From: Trichobilharzia szidati
Taxonomy: Eukaryota; Platyhelminthes; Trematoda; Strigeidida; Schistosomatidae
Length of the DNA: 64,000 bases
NCBI GenBank assembly: GCA_944472155.2
Contig: OX235279.1
Location: 55,587,564 to 55,651,563, forward strand
Direction of reading: 5' to 3'
This document shows positions 1 to 10,930 of this stretch, piece after piece (position 1 is the stretch's first letter; each line of letters starts with the position of its first letter). Under the pieces are notes generated by a model. It saw only the letters and a program-made list of their open reading frames with translations, was not told the origin of the DNA and did no database searches. The position numbers were made by a program, and so were the translations under genes.

Positions 1-1205
1 ATTTGGATGTACCAGTATTTAACATAAAGTAGAAAGACAGAAAAACATAAATCACTCTAGGGCCTTGCCAGATGTGCAACAATCCAAATTGTTAAACTTC
101 AGAAAAGCAAACGTAAGGAATTGGTTAAAGACGTACCAAACATTAATTGAGTGCACTGCACCCATATTCACTATTTTTAGGATCATAAAAAGAATACGTT
201 TGGGCCACTGTGAAACATTTTAAGCCATTTTAACACCAATCGCCAACTGTTGATTCTTAATTAGGGAGAATAAAACTTTCTACATGGATCAGACCTACCA
301 TCAGTGATTTCAAAAATTAGTGCTACTTAGCTCAAACTACCCATAGTTATCTCCCAACCTAATTTTTTCTTTAGGCCAACGTTTCATGGAGGGGAACGTT
401 GTGGCTTGGTTTCCGTAACACGTACCACAAACATCTCTACGGATGAAGACTTAAAACTTCACCGACCAACTTAAACTCGTTAAATAGCGTTCTATTTCAA
501 TCTTAGTACTATTTGCTTTGTGTTGGCATCTTCTGATTGGTCACGAACTTGAAGCAGTCTTCAGGTGTTTTGCACTATTATGGTTTTTAATAGTTAGGCA
601 GAAAAATGTTCGGAATTAACTCATTTTAGGAGTAAAGTAAGATTGCAAAGCTGCTGCCGAGCTTTTAGCAAGCATAACGAAGACCTGATGAAGAATGGAT
701 GAACAGTGATTGAAGTGGCTAAAAGTGTAGGACTAACAACATAAGAGGATGTGGATAGACACATAAAAATCAAGCGCATTATGAAAAACTACACTTGATG
801 TTTACATTCTCAATTGGCAAACAACAAGACTTGCACAGTCAGCATTTCAACAGAACGAAACCTCATGCAGAGACGACCTACTAGAAAAATACTTCTCACA
901 TATGCTGATTATAGTACATAGAGTACTACTGTGAGCAAAATTACTGCTCTTAATTATATCAGCCGTCAGAATTTGCTATTAAGTCTGCATAAAACTGCTT
1001 TTGCGGCAGTGGAAAGTCTAACAAGTCATATATGCTGCTGCTGCTGGATTCAACATAGAACTTGGCACCGAAGTGCCGCAGTTCGAGTTGCCACGTTCCA
1101 AATAGCACACAAAGGTAGACAAGAAAATGAGTGAAGAGAATCAATAGAGTTTAGACAAGTATAAGAGTGAAATAGAATGAGTAATGGTAGAAAGGAATAT
1201 GAAGG
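1..1205. other. Non-coding, no gene recognised
   Basis: AT-rich sequence with no convincing coding stretch. A short CTG run lies near 1,033. The block at about 1,060-1,110, containing GAAGTGCCGCAGTTCGAG, resembles sequence at about 14,385-14,430 and is probably a fragment of the same dispersed repeat. Confidence 0.5.
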
Positions 1206-2040
1206 TTAAAGAGACTGAATACATCTGCGCCATTGACAACGATTTTGAGCCATGTCACCTATTGTCTCCAGCCATTGATTCTTAGAGTCCCGAGGGCCCC
1301 AACCCGGAAGTCTGCATCTCCCTACCTGACTCACTTTACCTGTCAGGGATTTCATGGATTGATGCCATGTTTTTGTCTGGCCACCACTTACTCTTTTCCA
1401 ACCTGCACCTATATCAGCTAGTAATGCCCGTCGGAGGAGGCGATGGTTAGGCATGTGCAGCACGTGACCTAGCAATCTCATTCTATGTAACTTTATAGCC
1501 TCGTCGATTGATTTTCCCTCTTTGTCCAACACTCTACGTCTATCGTCAACATTACTTACCTTATTATACCACCTAACGTGAGAAAGAGATCGTAAACATC
1601 TATGATCAAAAGCAGTCAACCTTTTCATGTCTTCAACTCGTATTGGCCATGTTTCAGAGCCATAGAGAGGACGGAGCGAACTGCTGAGCAGTACACACGT
1701 CCCTTGGTTGATAGCCGGATGTCACGCCTACGCCAGGGACGGTGTAAGTTAGCGAAAGCGGCTCGAGCTTTTTGGGTCCGTGCTGAGATTTCGTCACCAA
1801 TCAATCCGTTGGTGCTGATACAACTTCCCAAATAGTTGAAGTGTCCAACATGTTCTATCACTTCACTACCTATCACTAAGCCAGGAGTTGACGTGGTCCA
1901 GTCCTGTAGCAGCATCTTACATTTTACATGGTCGAATCGCATACCAAACATACGAAGATTGCTGCTCAAGGTGTTCAGAAGACATCGCAGTAAAAAAGTT
2001 TGTTCAGTGGTAACCCCACCAGGTCCAAAGCATAAAATGC
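1206..2040 (-). pseudogene. RTE-like non-LTR retrotransposon, 3' end of reverse transcriptase ORF
   Basis: Two overlapping minus-strand reading frames (1,625-1,969 and 1,206-1,628) together give the part downstream of the reverse-transcriptase catalytic centre. Visible motifs are FNYLGSCIS, then IGDEISARTQKARAAFANL, then a tail with LLGHVLHMPNHRL and LPGWGPRD, ending at a stop at 1,206. This arrangement (YLG motif, thumb, Cys-poor tail with a GHVLRMP-like motif) is typical of trematode RTE-type endonuclease/reverse-transcriptase proteins. The frames must be joined by a shift near 1,625-1,640, where the usual LYGSETW-type motif is split. Upstream coding similarity fades near 2,040, so the catalytic FADD part and the endonuclease are missing. 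It is a 5'-truncated, frameshifted dead copy. Confidence 0.8.
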
Positions 2041-2713
2041 AGAACCACGAAATTAAATGACACTGTGATTTCTAAGAAGATAACAGGGACTTAACGCACA
2101 CAACTTTCGGATGTCTTCATTCCGCAAGTTAGACAAATGGATACTTTATATCATTTAGATTTAGCACATCGACGCAAGTGAACTACAGTGAATCCACTGA
2201 AATTCCAAACAGCCATGAGCAGCTAAGTAGCGCGAACAGGTTGCCGAATCGTAGACTGACAAGTAAAACAACCAAAAGTAAAATCTACTCATCCACTTTA
2301 TATGAGTACAACATAAATGAAGACACAACATAACATACAGACGCAATGAAAGTAAAGCAATACACTTGACAGACAAAAATAACGATACACGAGGAAGTTA
2401 GGTGAGAACATTAAATTTTCCGAAATTGTTCTTTTACAACTTGTAAACAGCTATAATGCAAGCCTCAGTCTTAATCTGGGGTGTGAGAAACTAAATAGAC
2501 ACCTTCACTACGGCGTTCATAAATCCCCTCATGGATTACACGCACGCACATAAATTTGGATCCACAAAGCTTTCATGTGACATGTGTTGCGGTGTTGCAA
2601 CATCACACAAATTTGCATTGCTACGAATGACACACACCCAGAAAAAGTTGGAGATATTCATGACTGGAAGGAAAATAGTAGAAACAACTGGAATTGGAAT
2701 TAGGGGGTAATCT

Positions 2714-2774
<61 letters not shown>

Positions 2775-4436
2775 TTAAAATGTACTTCTAGATTGCATAA
2801 CAAGACCAAGGTAAATTTCGTACTAAACTTATTACAAACACGGTTACCATCATGATATAAAAAGGTACGATGAATGATACTTTTTATAAGCTGTTTATTA
2901 AAACCTGTTGGTACTTGAAAACAGTAGTAGGAAGAAACTAACCTCTCATTGTTTCCCATCGGATCATTTTCATGTACCACCTGAAATCAACAAATGAAAT
3001 TAGTTTATATTCAGACAAATGACGCTGAGGAAAAAAATTCGTCCCTTAGAGCTAAAAAACAATTTAAAATATTATTAATGAAAAATAAAGCAAGATATTA
3101 CTGTTATCTTTGATCCACAAGTAGTTAAAAAAGGAACAAAATCAAACCTCTTTTCCGAAACATGTTTACCAGCCTGTCGCTCAGCGGAAACTCTGTTCCA
3201 TGGCTTTACCCAACATGACGTGTGGATGTTTCAATGACAAACAAAATGTAATTAATTTTGGAATGAATTCAGATTCAGATAATATGGATAGTAGTCGGTT
3301 GGTGCCTATGCTAATCCTAGCAATATGTATCTCCGTAGAGATCTAATTTTGCTCCAAAATAGTTCACCAACGGAGCTGATGCTATTGAATCAGGTAATTT
3401 ATCTAAACCACTTTGCAATACTAACCTATCATCATTGTTACTTACAATTTTTCTGATCTTAATATCGCCACAAATAATAATAATGATGATGATGATGTAA
3501 GAATCTCTGGTAGTTCATTTGAGTGTACTAAGAGAAGCAGGGAGCCCAGTACAGCTCCCCGAGTTAATCCATTGAAGGCTCCTTTTCACCTTATCAGTGC
3601 ATCGTTAACCCATACCTTCTGTCATCCATCCATTAGGTAGTTCCTAAACCATGGTGCACTTACATATGCATTGGTCAAACCTTTTAGTTTACTAAAGTGA
3701 AGTGAATATACATTGCACGTTATGTACTAAATAACGACCACTTCAAGCACTGTCAGCAGTGAACTGCTCACCCGAGCATTCATCTATGTTTCTGTTACCA
3801 AACACAAAGACTAAAACTTTTCTGGATATTATACCTCATCTCACTATTCTCAGCAGATATCTCCCAATTAACACTTTCTTCTGGCGCATTGCAAAACGTA
3901 GGACGATTATCTGCAGTCTCCTCGAGAGTTCCTGAAGTGAACCCGAAGTCAATGCTAGCTAAGGTCCTCTATAAATGACTCGGTAAGGTACTTTATTGCA
4001 AAATCTTATTAACTGATGGCCCTCTGTCCGTTTAGCGTGATACTTCAATACATATGTAGCTTTATGTGATTCGCAAGCAGAACAGTTCACTAGAAGTAAA
4101 ATAAGCCCCTTACCGGTTCCATTTACACCTGAAGCAATAATCGCGCGCAAGTGAGGTTATTGATTATATGACTTGGAATAACACAGTTCTTCTTCCCATT
4201 TAGATCATTTAAAATGAGACAACTTAGTGTAGAAAACCAACAACCTAGTTTTAAAAACACAAAATATGGGTAAAGTATGGGATTTATTGATGTACCTTGG
4301 TGGTCCTTTACGCCTCATTGGTAAAAAATTCTATTTGGTCATTCTTGTACTTTTTAGCTCCACTGCAGAATAATTTCACTTCATGAAACTTTCCGAGATG
4401 CAGTTCTGTTCACTTTTCTAGGACAATTATTACCTT
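2041..4436. other. Non-coding, AT-rich, with microsatellites
   Basis: No gene is supported. The interval includes a TA microsatellite near 2.7 kb (listed separately) and a short AAT/GAT run at about 3,470-3,497. Short open frames here lack any recognisable domain. Confidence 0.5.
2713..2773. repeat. (TA)n microsatellite
   Basis: About 30 dinucleotide units of TA/AT, interrupted once by ACAT near 2,731. A simple repeat that should be length-polymorphic. The minus-strand open frame crossing it is an artefact of the repeat. Confidence 0.95.
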
Positions 4437-4773
4437 TGTAGCGGTAAATAATTCCCCAAAATTATTAACCACAGCAATCATCACTCAACATTGGATGCTG
4501 ACCATCACTGTTTAAGTCGACTTGTTTAGCTGAAGGCTTACGGTCAAGCATCCCCGCCATTTGGTACTCCGTCGTGTCACGTGCGTGCACGATTACTAGC
4601 TAGCTAAGCATTCACCTCTACCCGCGATTTTGTCCCGAAATATACTACGTACTTTGGACGACAAAATCTGGTCTTTTGCTTTATCTTTGGTACTCGAAGA
4701 ACGAACACAATAGAAGTTGTTGGTATAAGATCTTGCGTTAGTATAATCCGTACAACTTGCGAACGTCGATACC
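4437..4773 (+). repeat. LTR-like copy matching the 3' LTR of the Gypsy element at 54 kb
   Basis: This 337-base segment matches the reverse complement of 53,874-54,210 over its whole length with scattered differences. It opens with TGTAGCGGTAAATAATTCC, the same start seen immediately after the polypurine tract of the Gypsy element. No gag, pol or polypurine tract lies next to it, so it is probably a solo or truncated LTR. Its far end departs from the 54-kb copy near 4,773 rather than at a clear CA terminus, so truncation there is likely. Confidence 0.7.
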
Positions 4774-4834
4774 CGCAGCCTCTAAACCTTATCCAACTTC
4801 CGATATTGCTTTCACGAGTTATTGCAAGACAAAT

Positions 4835-5590
4835 TGATTTCTTTGTGTTCGCTTCTTGATTGCAAGATAAAGGTTCCAAGTCTAGGGTAAACTTCTGTGT
4901 AGTTCGCTACTGCACTCGACCGTCGTAGCTCTGGTTGACTCCAAAAGCAGCGGTGATGGGGTGGATGATATACGGATTTTGAAGACCATGCAGCTGCTGT
5001 GAATGTAGTTGGTCCATTCGCCTCTAAGTCATCTTCTTTGGTAGCAGAGAGGGATAATAATGACAGTAGATATAATTAGTGTAGGTTATGCAGACTTAAA
5101 AAAGAAAATGTACAAACAGATAGCAAATGAAATTAGGAATTGATATCCAATATTCTGATTACGAGCAAGTATAAACCAGTGATTTCTTTGAGCTCGCTTC
5201 TTGATTGTAAGGTAGAGGTCCCAGATCTTCGGTGAACTTATGCGTAGTAAATTCCGCTACTCGACTGCTTTAGCTCTGGTAGACTCCAAGAGGAGTGGTG
5301 CGGGGATTGGTCAAGATTGTGGTTTGTAGTGTGCAGTATGTTAGGACTCAGTTGCTGTCGTGAATTGAGTTTGACCTAACACCCGTTGGTCATCCGATGT
5401 AGTCATAAAAGCAGAATAGTAATAATAATAATGGGTTGTAGTGTAGATAATATAGGTTGAGATAAGTGAAATAATAAAGGTGAAATAATAAAGAAAGAAA
5501 GAAAAGATAGAGTAGTCGGTACAGTGGGAGAAGACAGAACGAGTCGTGGGGATTTAGCTTGTATGCTTATCCATTGACAATGTAGTTTCA
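4835..5590 (-). repeat. Two diverged tandem copies of a CR1-like 3' untranslated region
   Basis: Sequence from about 4,835 recurs from about 5,184, an offset of about 349 bases, with shared blocks such as CGCTTCTTGATTG and TAGCTCTGGT. The second copy directly follows (in minus orientation) the stop of the CR1-like protein end at 5,595, which suggests that the unit is the 3' tail of that element, duplicated or inserted twice. Copies differ at roughly one base in five, so the duplication is old. Positions are approximate. Confidence 0.6.
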
Positions 5591-5594
5591 AATT

Positions 5595-5948
5595 TTAAGA
5601 GGGTAAGCCATTGAGACACAAACCATGCATTTCTGCATGATTGTCCAGCTTCCGCTTAAAAGTCTCCACAGATGGCGCTGTAGTTACGGCCGCCGGTAAA
5701 GCGTTCCAGAGACGGCAAACTCGAAACGAGAAGAAATGTGAACGCACTCGAGTCTTTGGTCTCTGGTGTGCTATCCTTAGCGGGTTACCTCGTGGAAGCC
5801 TATAATCACTTAATGGCAGGATGCTTTTATTAGGGTGGGCGTGGTTGTTTAAGATCTTATAGACTGTGATGAGGTCTCCCCTGTGACTACGGTAACTAAG
5901 TGTGAAAAGACTTAATTTCTTCAGTCTTCCCTCATATGATTTGTATAT
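5595..5948 (-). pseudogene. CR1/jockey-like non-LTR retrotransposon, C-terminal end
   Basis: Reading the minus strand gives an uninterrupted stretch of about 117 codons ending in a TAA at 5,595-5,597. Motifs are KKLSLFTLSYRSHRGDLITV, LRIAHQRPKTRVRSHFFS, FRVCRLWNALP and VETFKRKLD. The sequence YRxxRGDLI, then RxxFFxxRxxxxWNxLP, then FKxxLD is the diagnostic C-terminus of CR1/jockey-type reverse-transcriptase proteins. No start codon is expected because this is only the 3' end of a longer ORF; the catalytic domain is absent. Reading stays open throughout, so this 5'-truncated copy is fairly young compared with its neighbour at 6.1-6.5 kb. Confidence 0.85.
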
Positions 5949-6000
5949 ACATGTATATAATGATGCATATATATACGTATATACTTGTATGTATCATTGA
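5940..6000. repeat. TATA/TGTA-rich low-complexity stretch
   Basis: Irregular alternation of TATA, TACATG and GTAT immediately beyond the point where the CR1-like copy becomes truncated. Possibly the insertion target or a decayed microsatellite. Confidence 0.5.
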
Positions 6001-6129
6001 TAACAAATAATATCAAGGAATTCACAGATAAAGCAGTCAAAGCTGTAAGACAAAGGAGAACTGAGAAAAGTAAAAGGGTGAACTTAGGTGTGTATCCATT
6101 TATTGTGTGAGTTCTTAGAGGATTGGACG

Positions 6130-6480
6130 ACTAGATTCAGTCCTTGTGTTGCTGAATGATTTTCTAACCTCCGTTAAGTGCTCTCCACGAACGGCGCGAT
6201 GGACACATCTACCGCTAAAGAGAGTTCAGGATGTGGCGAACTCGAAGCAAGACGAAATGGGAGTGCTATCTGGTATCTCCTCACTGGCGTCCTATTCTTA
6301 GTGGATTGCCACGACGAAGGCCATATTTATTTAATGGCAAAATATCTTTGTCTCAATAATTCCGGTCATTTTTAAACTCATAGGCAGAATTTAAGTCATC
6401 CCTAAGTCGTTCTTATGATTTAATTCGGAGACCCATTGGCGTTTTCCATCTTCCGCCTTCATAAACTTTTAAAAAGATTG
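6130..6480 (-). pseudogene. Degenerate second copy of the CR1-like C-terminal end
   Basis: The minus strand resembles the copy at 5.6-5.9 kb at nucleotide level, for example ATTTAATGGCA against CACTTAATGGCA, and AACTCGAAGCAAGACGAAATG against AACTCGAAACGAGAAGAAATG. Several in-frame stops and frameshifts break it. No long protein frame survives. An old fragment of the same family, lying in the same orientation. Confidence 0.6.
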
Positions 6481-6858
6481 GCGTCTCTCTCTAGCAGAGG
6501 AGAGGCATTAATATCGTGCCCAGTGTCGTTCAAAGTGTTGTCGTGTGTTTGTTTTATACAGGCTGTCAATGCAAAAATTTTTAACTGCATATGATGTCAT
6601 CAAATCAGCAGTGGAATACACGCTTTCGCCGGTCTCTTCCAATAGACGTGAACCTAAATCACTCTTTTATACTAGACAAGAAGTAACTTACATTCTGGAA
6701 CCCAAAGAGGCTTGGTTGCACAACTTTGCACTATTTCAGGTGAAAAGACATACCACTGACCATCACCCAGTCTTCCGAAATTTTTCGGCTCTTCCTGCAG
6801 CCATATTCTTCTGAGCACTATGTCTTTATGTCGTCAGCTTAAAGAAGAACAAGGCAGT

Positions 6859-7960
6859 TTAGAGAGCATAGCAGAACAATGACGAAATCGAAATCATCAA
6901 TGACAGTAGGATAGAGGCCTGTGATACTCCTGAAGACGATCTGTGCCAGGGTGATCTGACAAGATTCACTTCAGTACAGAATTGCGTTTCCTCCAACCAT
7001 GACGGAGACAGCCCTCCTGTATGTGCCCGACTTGTTTTGTGTAGGAAATTGTTATAGTGAACTGTGTCAAATGCCTTCTCAAAGTCTAGGAAGATCACAT
7101 GGGCTGGAACATTCATATCTCAGAGTGACGTCCCATGATTCCAAGCTGATAGTTGGTTCTCCACACAGGATCTACCCCTTCTGAATACATGTTGTGCTTA
7201 ACGTAGTCTTTCAGTCCTGTCAGAGTGTTCCCTGATGTGACCACCAATTAGACTTCACAGTACTTTTGAAACCACTGGGGGTGGTGCTGCTGGTATATAA
7301 CCGGTGGTATTTTGCCTATACACGCCCTTGAAAATCCGGGAAAGGATGGCTCTTTTCTACTCTGTTGATTTTTTCCTTGAAACGACCGTGTGTTGGAACA
7401 GGTCGCATAAGGACTCACAGCACGCTATTTCAGAACAGATGGTCCGATGTCATCACAACCTGGTGGCTTTCTATACGTGAGTCTCTGCAACTTCCCTAGT
7501 ACTATTGCCGGGTTTATTTGGGAAGTATCCACTAGGTTTTCCTGCTGTAAAATAGCAGTGCCACTTCTTTGGTATATACGGGTAACTATTTGTCAAGGGC
7601 TCAACTGAATATTTAAGCCATTTACAAACTAGTGAGATATTGACCACTTGGACCTACTAAGGTGTATGCCCCTGATTGATATGTTTTCTCTCCAACATGT
7701 ATCGGTACAGGCTTTTGGATTTGCCTGGATTTTTTAGGAAGGTTTGCTTGAAATGACCTCCGGTTACTGTTAAATCTTGCATTGCAATGGTTCCTGAGTT
7801 CCAGGTATGCATTGTGGTCGGTCTGAGTCTTGTAGATTCGCCATGTATGCTAAGCCTTCTGCTTCAATTTCAGAATATGTTGCGTACCTCTCTTTAGCCA
7901 TGAGAATCTTGTCTTCGGCTGTGTTGTAACTAGAAGGACGGCATCAGAGATTGATTTTTG
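6859..7960 (-). pseudogene. Degenerate CR1/jockey-like reverse transcriptase
   Basis: The best preserved block (6,859-7,116) reads VIFLDFEKAFDTVHYN, the first catalytic Asp motif (F/LDFxKAFDxV) of non-LTR reverse transcriptases, followed by a SGVSQASILLS block corresponding to the usual SGVPQGSVLGPL. Further upstream (about 7,700-7,850) a frame resembling LRNHCNARFNSNRRSFQAN matches the linker before the polymerase domain. Many stops and shifts lie between. The YADD motif is not found before similarity ends at 6,859. Decayed sequence may extend to about 8,450, where GDSRAPSFRLGSGSVRGKFG is readable, but that part is not certain. Confidence 0.7.
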
Positions 7961-8629
7961 AATAATCCCTTTAACCGCTATCAATGTTCCTCCACAGAAA
8001 ACTCAGTCCAGTCTGTGGGCTGTTCTGCGTCGGTTAAGAGTATTCACATTTCGACAAAGTCAGCAATTCTACAGCACGGACGTTCGCGTAGTGTCCCACA
8101 GTATGCGCTCCAAAGGAGCCAGGTCAAACAATGTGACCACATGGTGACTACTACCTAGAAGGATCACGATTTAAATGTTTTAAGTAACTGGGCACTAGTC
8201 AGCACATAATAGAGTCTTGATGACGTTACACTAGTGTTTCCTCCAGAGTTCCCAGTCCGTCGTACACTTCTAGTGGTATATGGCCAAATTTCCCTCTAAC
8301 AGACCCAGACCCAAGTCTAAAAGATGGAGCACGGGAGTCCCCAGATATAGTGATTTGGTTATAGCTCAGGTCCCGTATCTTTGTTACAATACTGAGCACT
8401 AGGTGGCTGTGTTCTGCTCCACGGGAAGGTTCTTTACATGCCACTCAATCCACGGAGTGATTATATGACATATCCCCCTATTTGAAATGGCGCCACCTGC
8501 TTCACCTTGAGGGCAGTTGCGTGGTTAAGTTGATTTGAGTTAAGGCAAGTGCAGCTGACGTGGTCTTAGTGTTTATTTGGCTCTTGTTGGGTAAATTTAT
8601 ATAAAAATTGTTGTTTGATATTGCTGGCA

Positions 8630-9767
8630 GGCAAAGTTAAACTTTCGGCACCACTAACAACCAATCAGCAAACGACCTCCAATGGACCAATCATATGAAA
8701 AAGGGATTTTAGATAAAGGAAAACGTATATCTAATAAAAAAAGCACAAAACTGTTACAGAGGGTATCTTTCTCTGACGTATGAGAGGAACATCTCCCAGT
8801 TAAGCATAGGACTGTCAATAGAAAAGTCACAGCCCATTCTGTACGTATATTCATGACTATAAATGAGATCCTTTTGAGATCCATTTATAGCCCTAATCCC
8901 ATTTTTCAATCTCCCCCAAAATCTTTTAATAGAATTTGTGTATGTCCTCGTAACAGGATTGACGAAATCACTGGAATGGTTCACTCTATGATGAATATAT
9001 TCAGGAGAGGACAGAGAGTTATGACCTTTCCGTTCATCCGTATGTATTATTGATCTCCATTTCACAATCCTGGTAAAATTAGGTATAAGAGCAGTTGCCC
9101 TTCTATCTGGTATTCTTTCCACGAATCCTTTCCGTAGGGAGGTTCCGTATGAACCAATTACCCAAATATTGTTGGCCCCCTGACGACCACGGCTGTATTT
9201 TTTCTTCAGCAACACAGTCTCGTTCACGTGCACAACGATATCTCCTCCACCCGACAAAGAAGTATTTTTTTCCATTTTCCATGATGCAATCTCTCTGCTG
9301 CCACTGAACTATTGAGGTGAGGCTATTTTCGGTTCCAGCAGCTGCGGCTCTCACCGGCTGTTTTAAAACCCAGTGGTTGCAAATATACAAAGTATGAGTT
9401 AAGGAGAGATCAGACCTTGCAAAAAATGTTCCTACGAAATATCAAAATGATCAGTTTACCTTCCCAAATGTTTACTCGTCTCAAGAAAATTGCACAACGA
9501 TGGACATATCCACCAGTCGACCTGCCAAAGCTTTTTAAGCTCATCACACCACCACACGAACAAATCCTCTCCTTGATAAGCAACCTCAAATCCAGGCAAT
9601 GGTGGAAAACATTATCCTCCTCGAACTGCAACCGTAACTTCGTTAGAGCACGCATTTGAAACGAATCAAACGCTATAAAACATTGAAGTCACGTTCATGA
9701 ATCTCATTGGACAATTCGACGTCGTTCACTGATTGGTAGTTAGTGGTCCTTGAATTTTAACTTGTCC
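8630..9767 (-). mobile_element. Merlin-superfamily DNA transposon
   Basis: The element is about 1.14 kb and is bounded by inverted repeats of roughly 55-65 bases. The left end (from 8,630) and the reverse complement of the right end (to 9,767) share blocks such as CACTAAC, ACCAATCAG and AACGAC in register. Between them lies an ISXO2-like transposase on the minus strand, the hallmark of Merlin elements, which are known in schistosomes. I could not find a clean 8-9 base target duplication outside the ends, so exact termini may be off by several bases. Confidence 0.75.
8754..9655 (-). pseudogene. Merlin transposase (ISXO2-like DDE domain), inactive
   Basis: Three minus-strand frames supply successive parts: a Cys-containing N-terminal part with RICSCGG and STGGYVHRC (9,410-9,655), a middle part with ending SLTSIVQWQQR (about 9,300-9,390), and the DDE domain (8,754-9,275) with KKKYSRGRQGANNIWVIG, IIHTDERKGHNSL and NSIKRFWGRLKNGI, closing at a stop at 8,754. 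At least two frame changes separate them, by mutation or by a small intron. In the ISXO2 family the first catalytic Asp sits in an xIDE motif just before the KxxYxRG block; here that site reads HVNE. The acid expected before RFW in the third motif is Lys. Only the middle Asp (HTDE) remains, so this copy should be catalytically dead. Confidence 0.75.
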
Positions 9768-9860
9768 CATTGACGTATTGTTTTTCAGCAGGACGCTTAA
9801 ATATATGGTTCATGCAATGATTCATTTGGTATATCCCTAGCTAGCATTGACTTTGGGTGC

Positions 9861-9960
9861 ACTGCAGAATGTTTGGGGCAGATTTCCGGGTCATTGCTGA
9901 ATGTTTGGGGCAGACCTCAGGAGCACTGCAGAATGTTTGGGGCAAGCTTAGGGGCCCTGT
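9861..9960. repeat. Three tandem copies of a 31-32 base unit
   Basis: The block GAATGTTTGGGGCA occurs at 9,868, 9,899 and 9,931, with the flanking CTGCA or TTGCT also shared. The unit is repeated three times with drift at its 3' half. Too few units and no spacer pattern to be anything but a small minisatellite just outside the Merlin element. Confidence 0.85.
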
Positions 9961-10554
9961 CGCACGTTCTGCAATGTGCCCGAAAAAATGCCAGAGACAG
10001 CCGTGTATCGAAAATTTCTTTGCAGCTCTCTGCAACCTGTACTTGGTTGTAAATTCTCCTATCACCTGCTGTGCAGTACCTATTTCTCTTGCAGGGACCT
10101 AAGAATATGGTCGTTATCGAATTCGTGCTTCTGCACTTTTGTGTCATTTTTTGACTGCTAAAAGTCAATGGAATCCATAGATACAAGCGATGACTAGTGT
10201 TCATATATGGGCAGAAACTGAAATACGTTTTTTGAACAACATTCGCTGTTTTCTACCAAAAATTTTAAATGAGTTAAATGCACACAACAACATATCGTAA
10301 TACTTTACTGGATTTAAAAACTTAAGCATCGTTGTGATCAGGTAAGTAAAGATGACTGGGGTAGGCGCAATTTCGTTCTACTATTGAGTTTGCTTTCGTA
10401 GACTTCTTGCATTTCGCTATTGTCCTGAAGCTACATAATGTGTGCTTATACAACGACAATTTACAGGGTTATCTTGGAATCATGTAGACTTAATGTCCGA
10501 AGTTTATTGGAGCTATGGACTTAAGGTTCAGAAGCAGTTGCTATGTCCACACAT

Positions 10555-10930
10555 TGATCTCTACAAGTAACGGCTGGCTTCAGAGCACATTCCTAAATGT
10601 CTTCAGAAGCAAATAGAATCTTCAGAACCCAAAAATGGTGAGAACAAGAGACCTAGTTCCTCTATTGCGAAACATATTATAGAGGCAGGACATAAAAGTG
10701 ACGTTAACACATGCTTTTAACCTATATATAAGACGTGTTTGGGGCGAATCCTAAAGTTTGTGGAAGCCCTAGCTGGAAATTGCTTTTTAAAACAGTTCAT
10801 CATGACACTAAACCCACCTTCTTTGGTAAACTTTGTTTTGATACCAGTCAGGGCAGTTGTACTATTACCTCTGTCATTTGGTTTAGTGATCTTCATTGTT
10901 ATTTTGACCTTCTATATGTCTGCTTAACTT
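10555..10930 (+). pseudogene. Penelope-like element, 3' fragment of the GIY-YIG endonuclease domain
   Basis: Plus-strand frames give SEHIPKCLQKQIESS, SSSIAKHIIEAGHKSDVNT and then, after a shift, GRILKFVEALA followed by KQFIMTLN. The same order (SEHxPK, SSIAxHLLxTGH, LLKFAEAxxI, a basic Leu-rich end) is seen in the better copy at 23.9-24.2 kb. The GIY and YIG motifs themselves have been lost or lie in the decayed sequence upstream. There is a stop after the DVNTCF block and a frameshift near 10,735. A dead 3' remnant. Confidence 0.65.

Noticed and set aside
2621..2980. 119-codon minus frame
   Set aside because: A third of it is translated TA microsatellite; no domain.
9861..9960. Regularly spaced repeats, CRISPR-like
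   Set aside because: Only three units, continuous without unique spacers, in a eukaryotic genome; a minisatellite.
10739..10927. Hydrophobic 62-codon frame resembling a membrane protein
   Set aside because: Its start continues the PLE endonuclease block (GRILKFVEALA) and the rest is translated AT-rich PLE tail.
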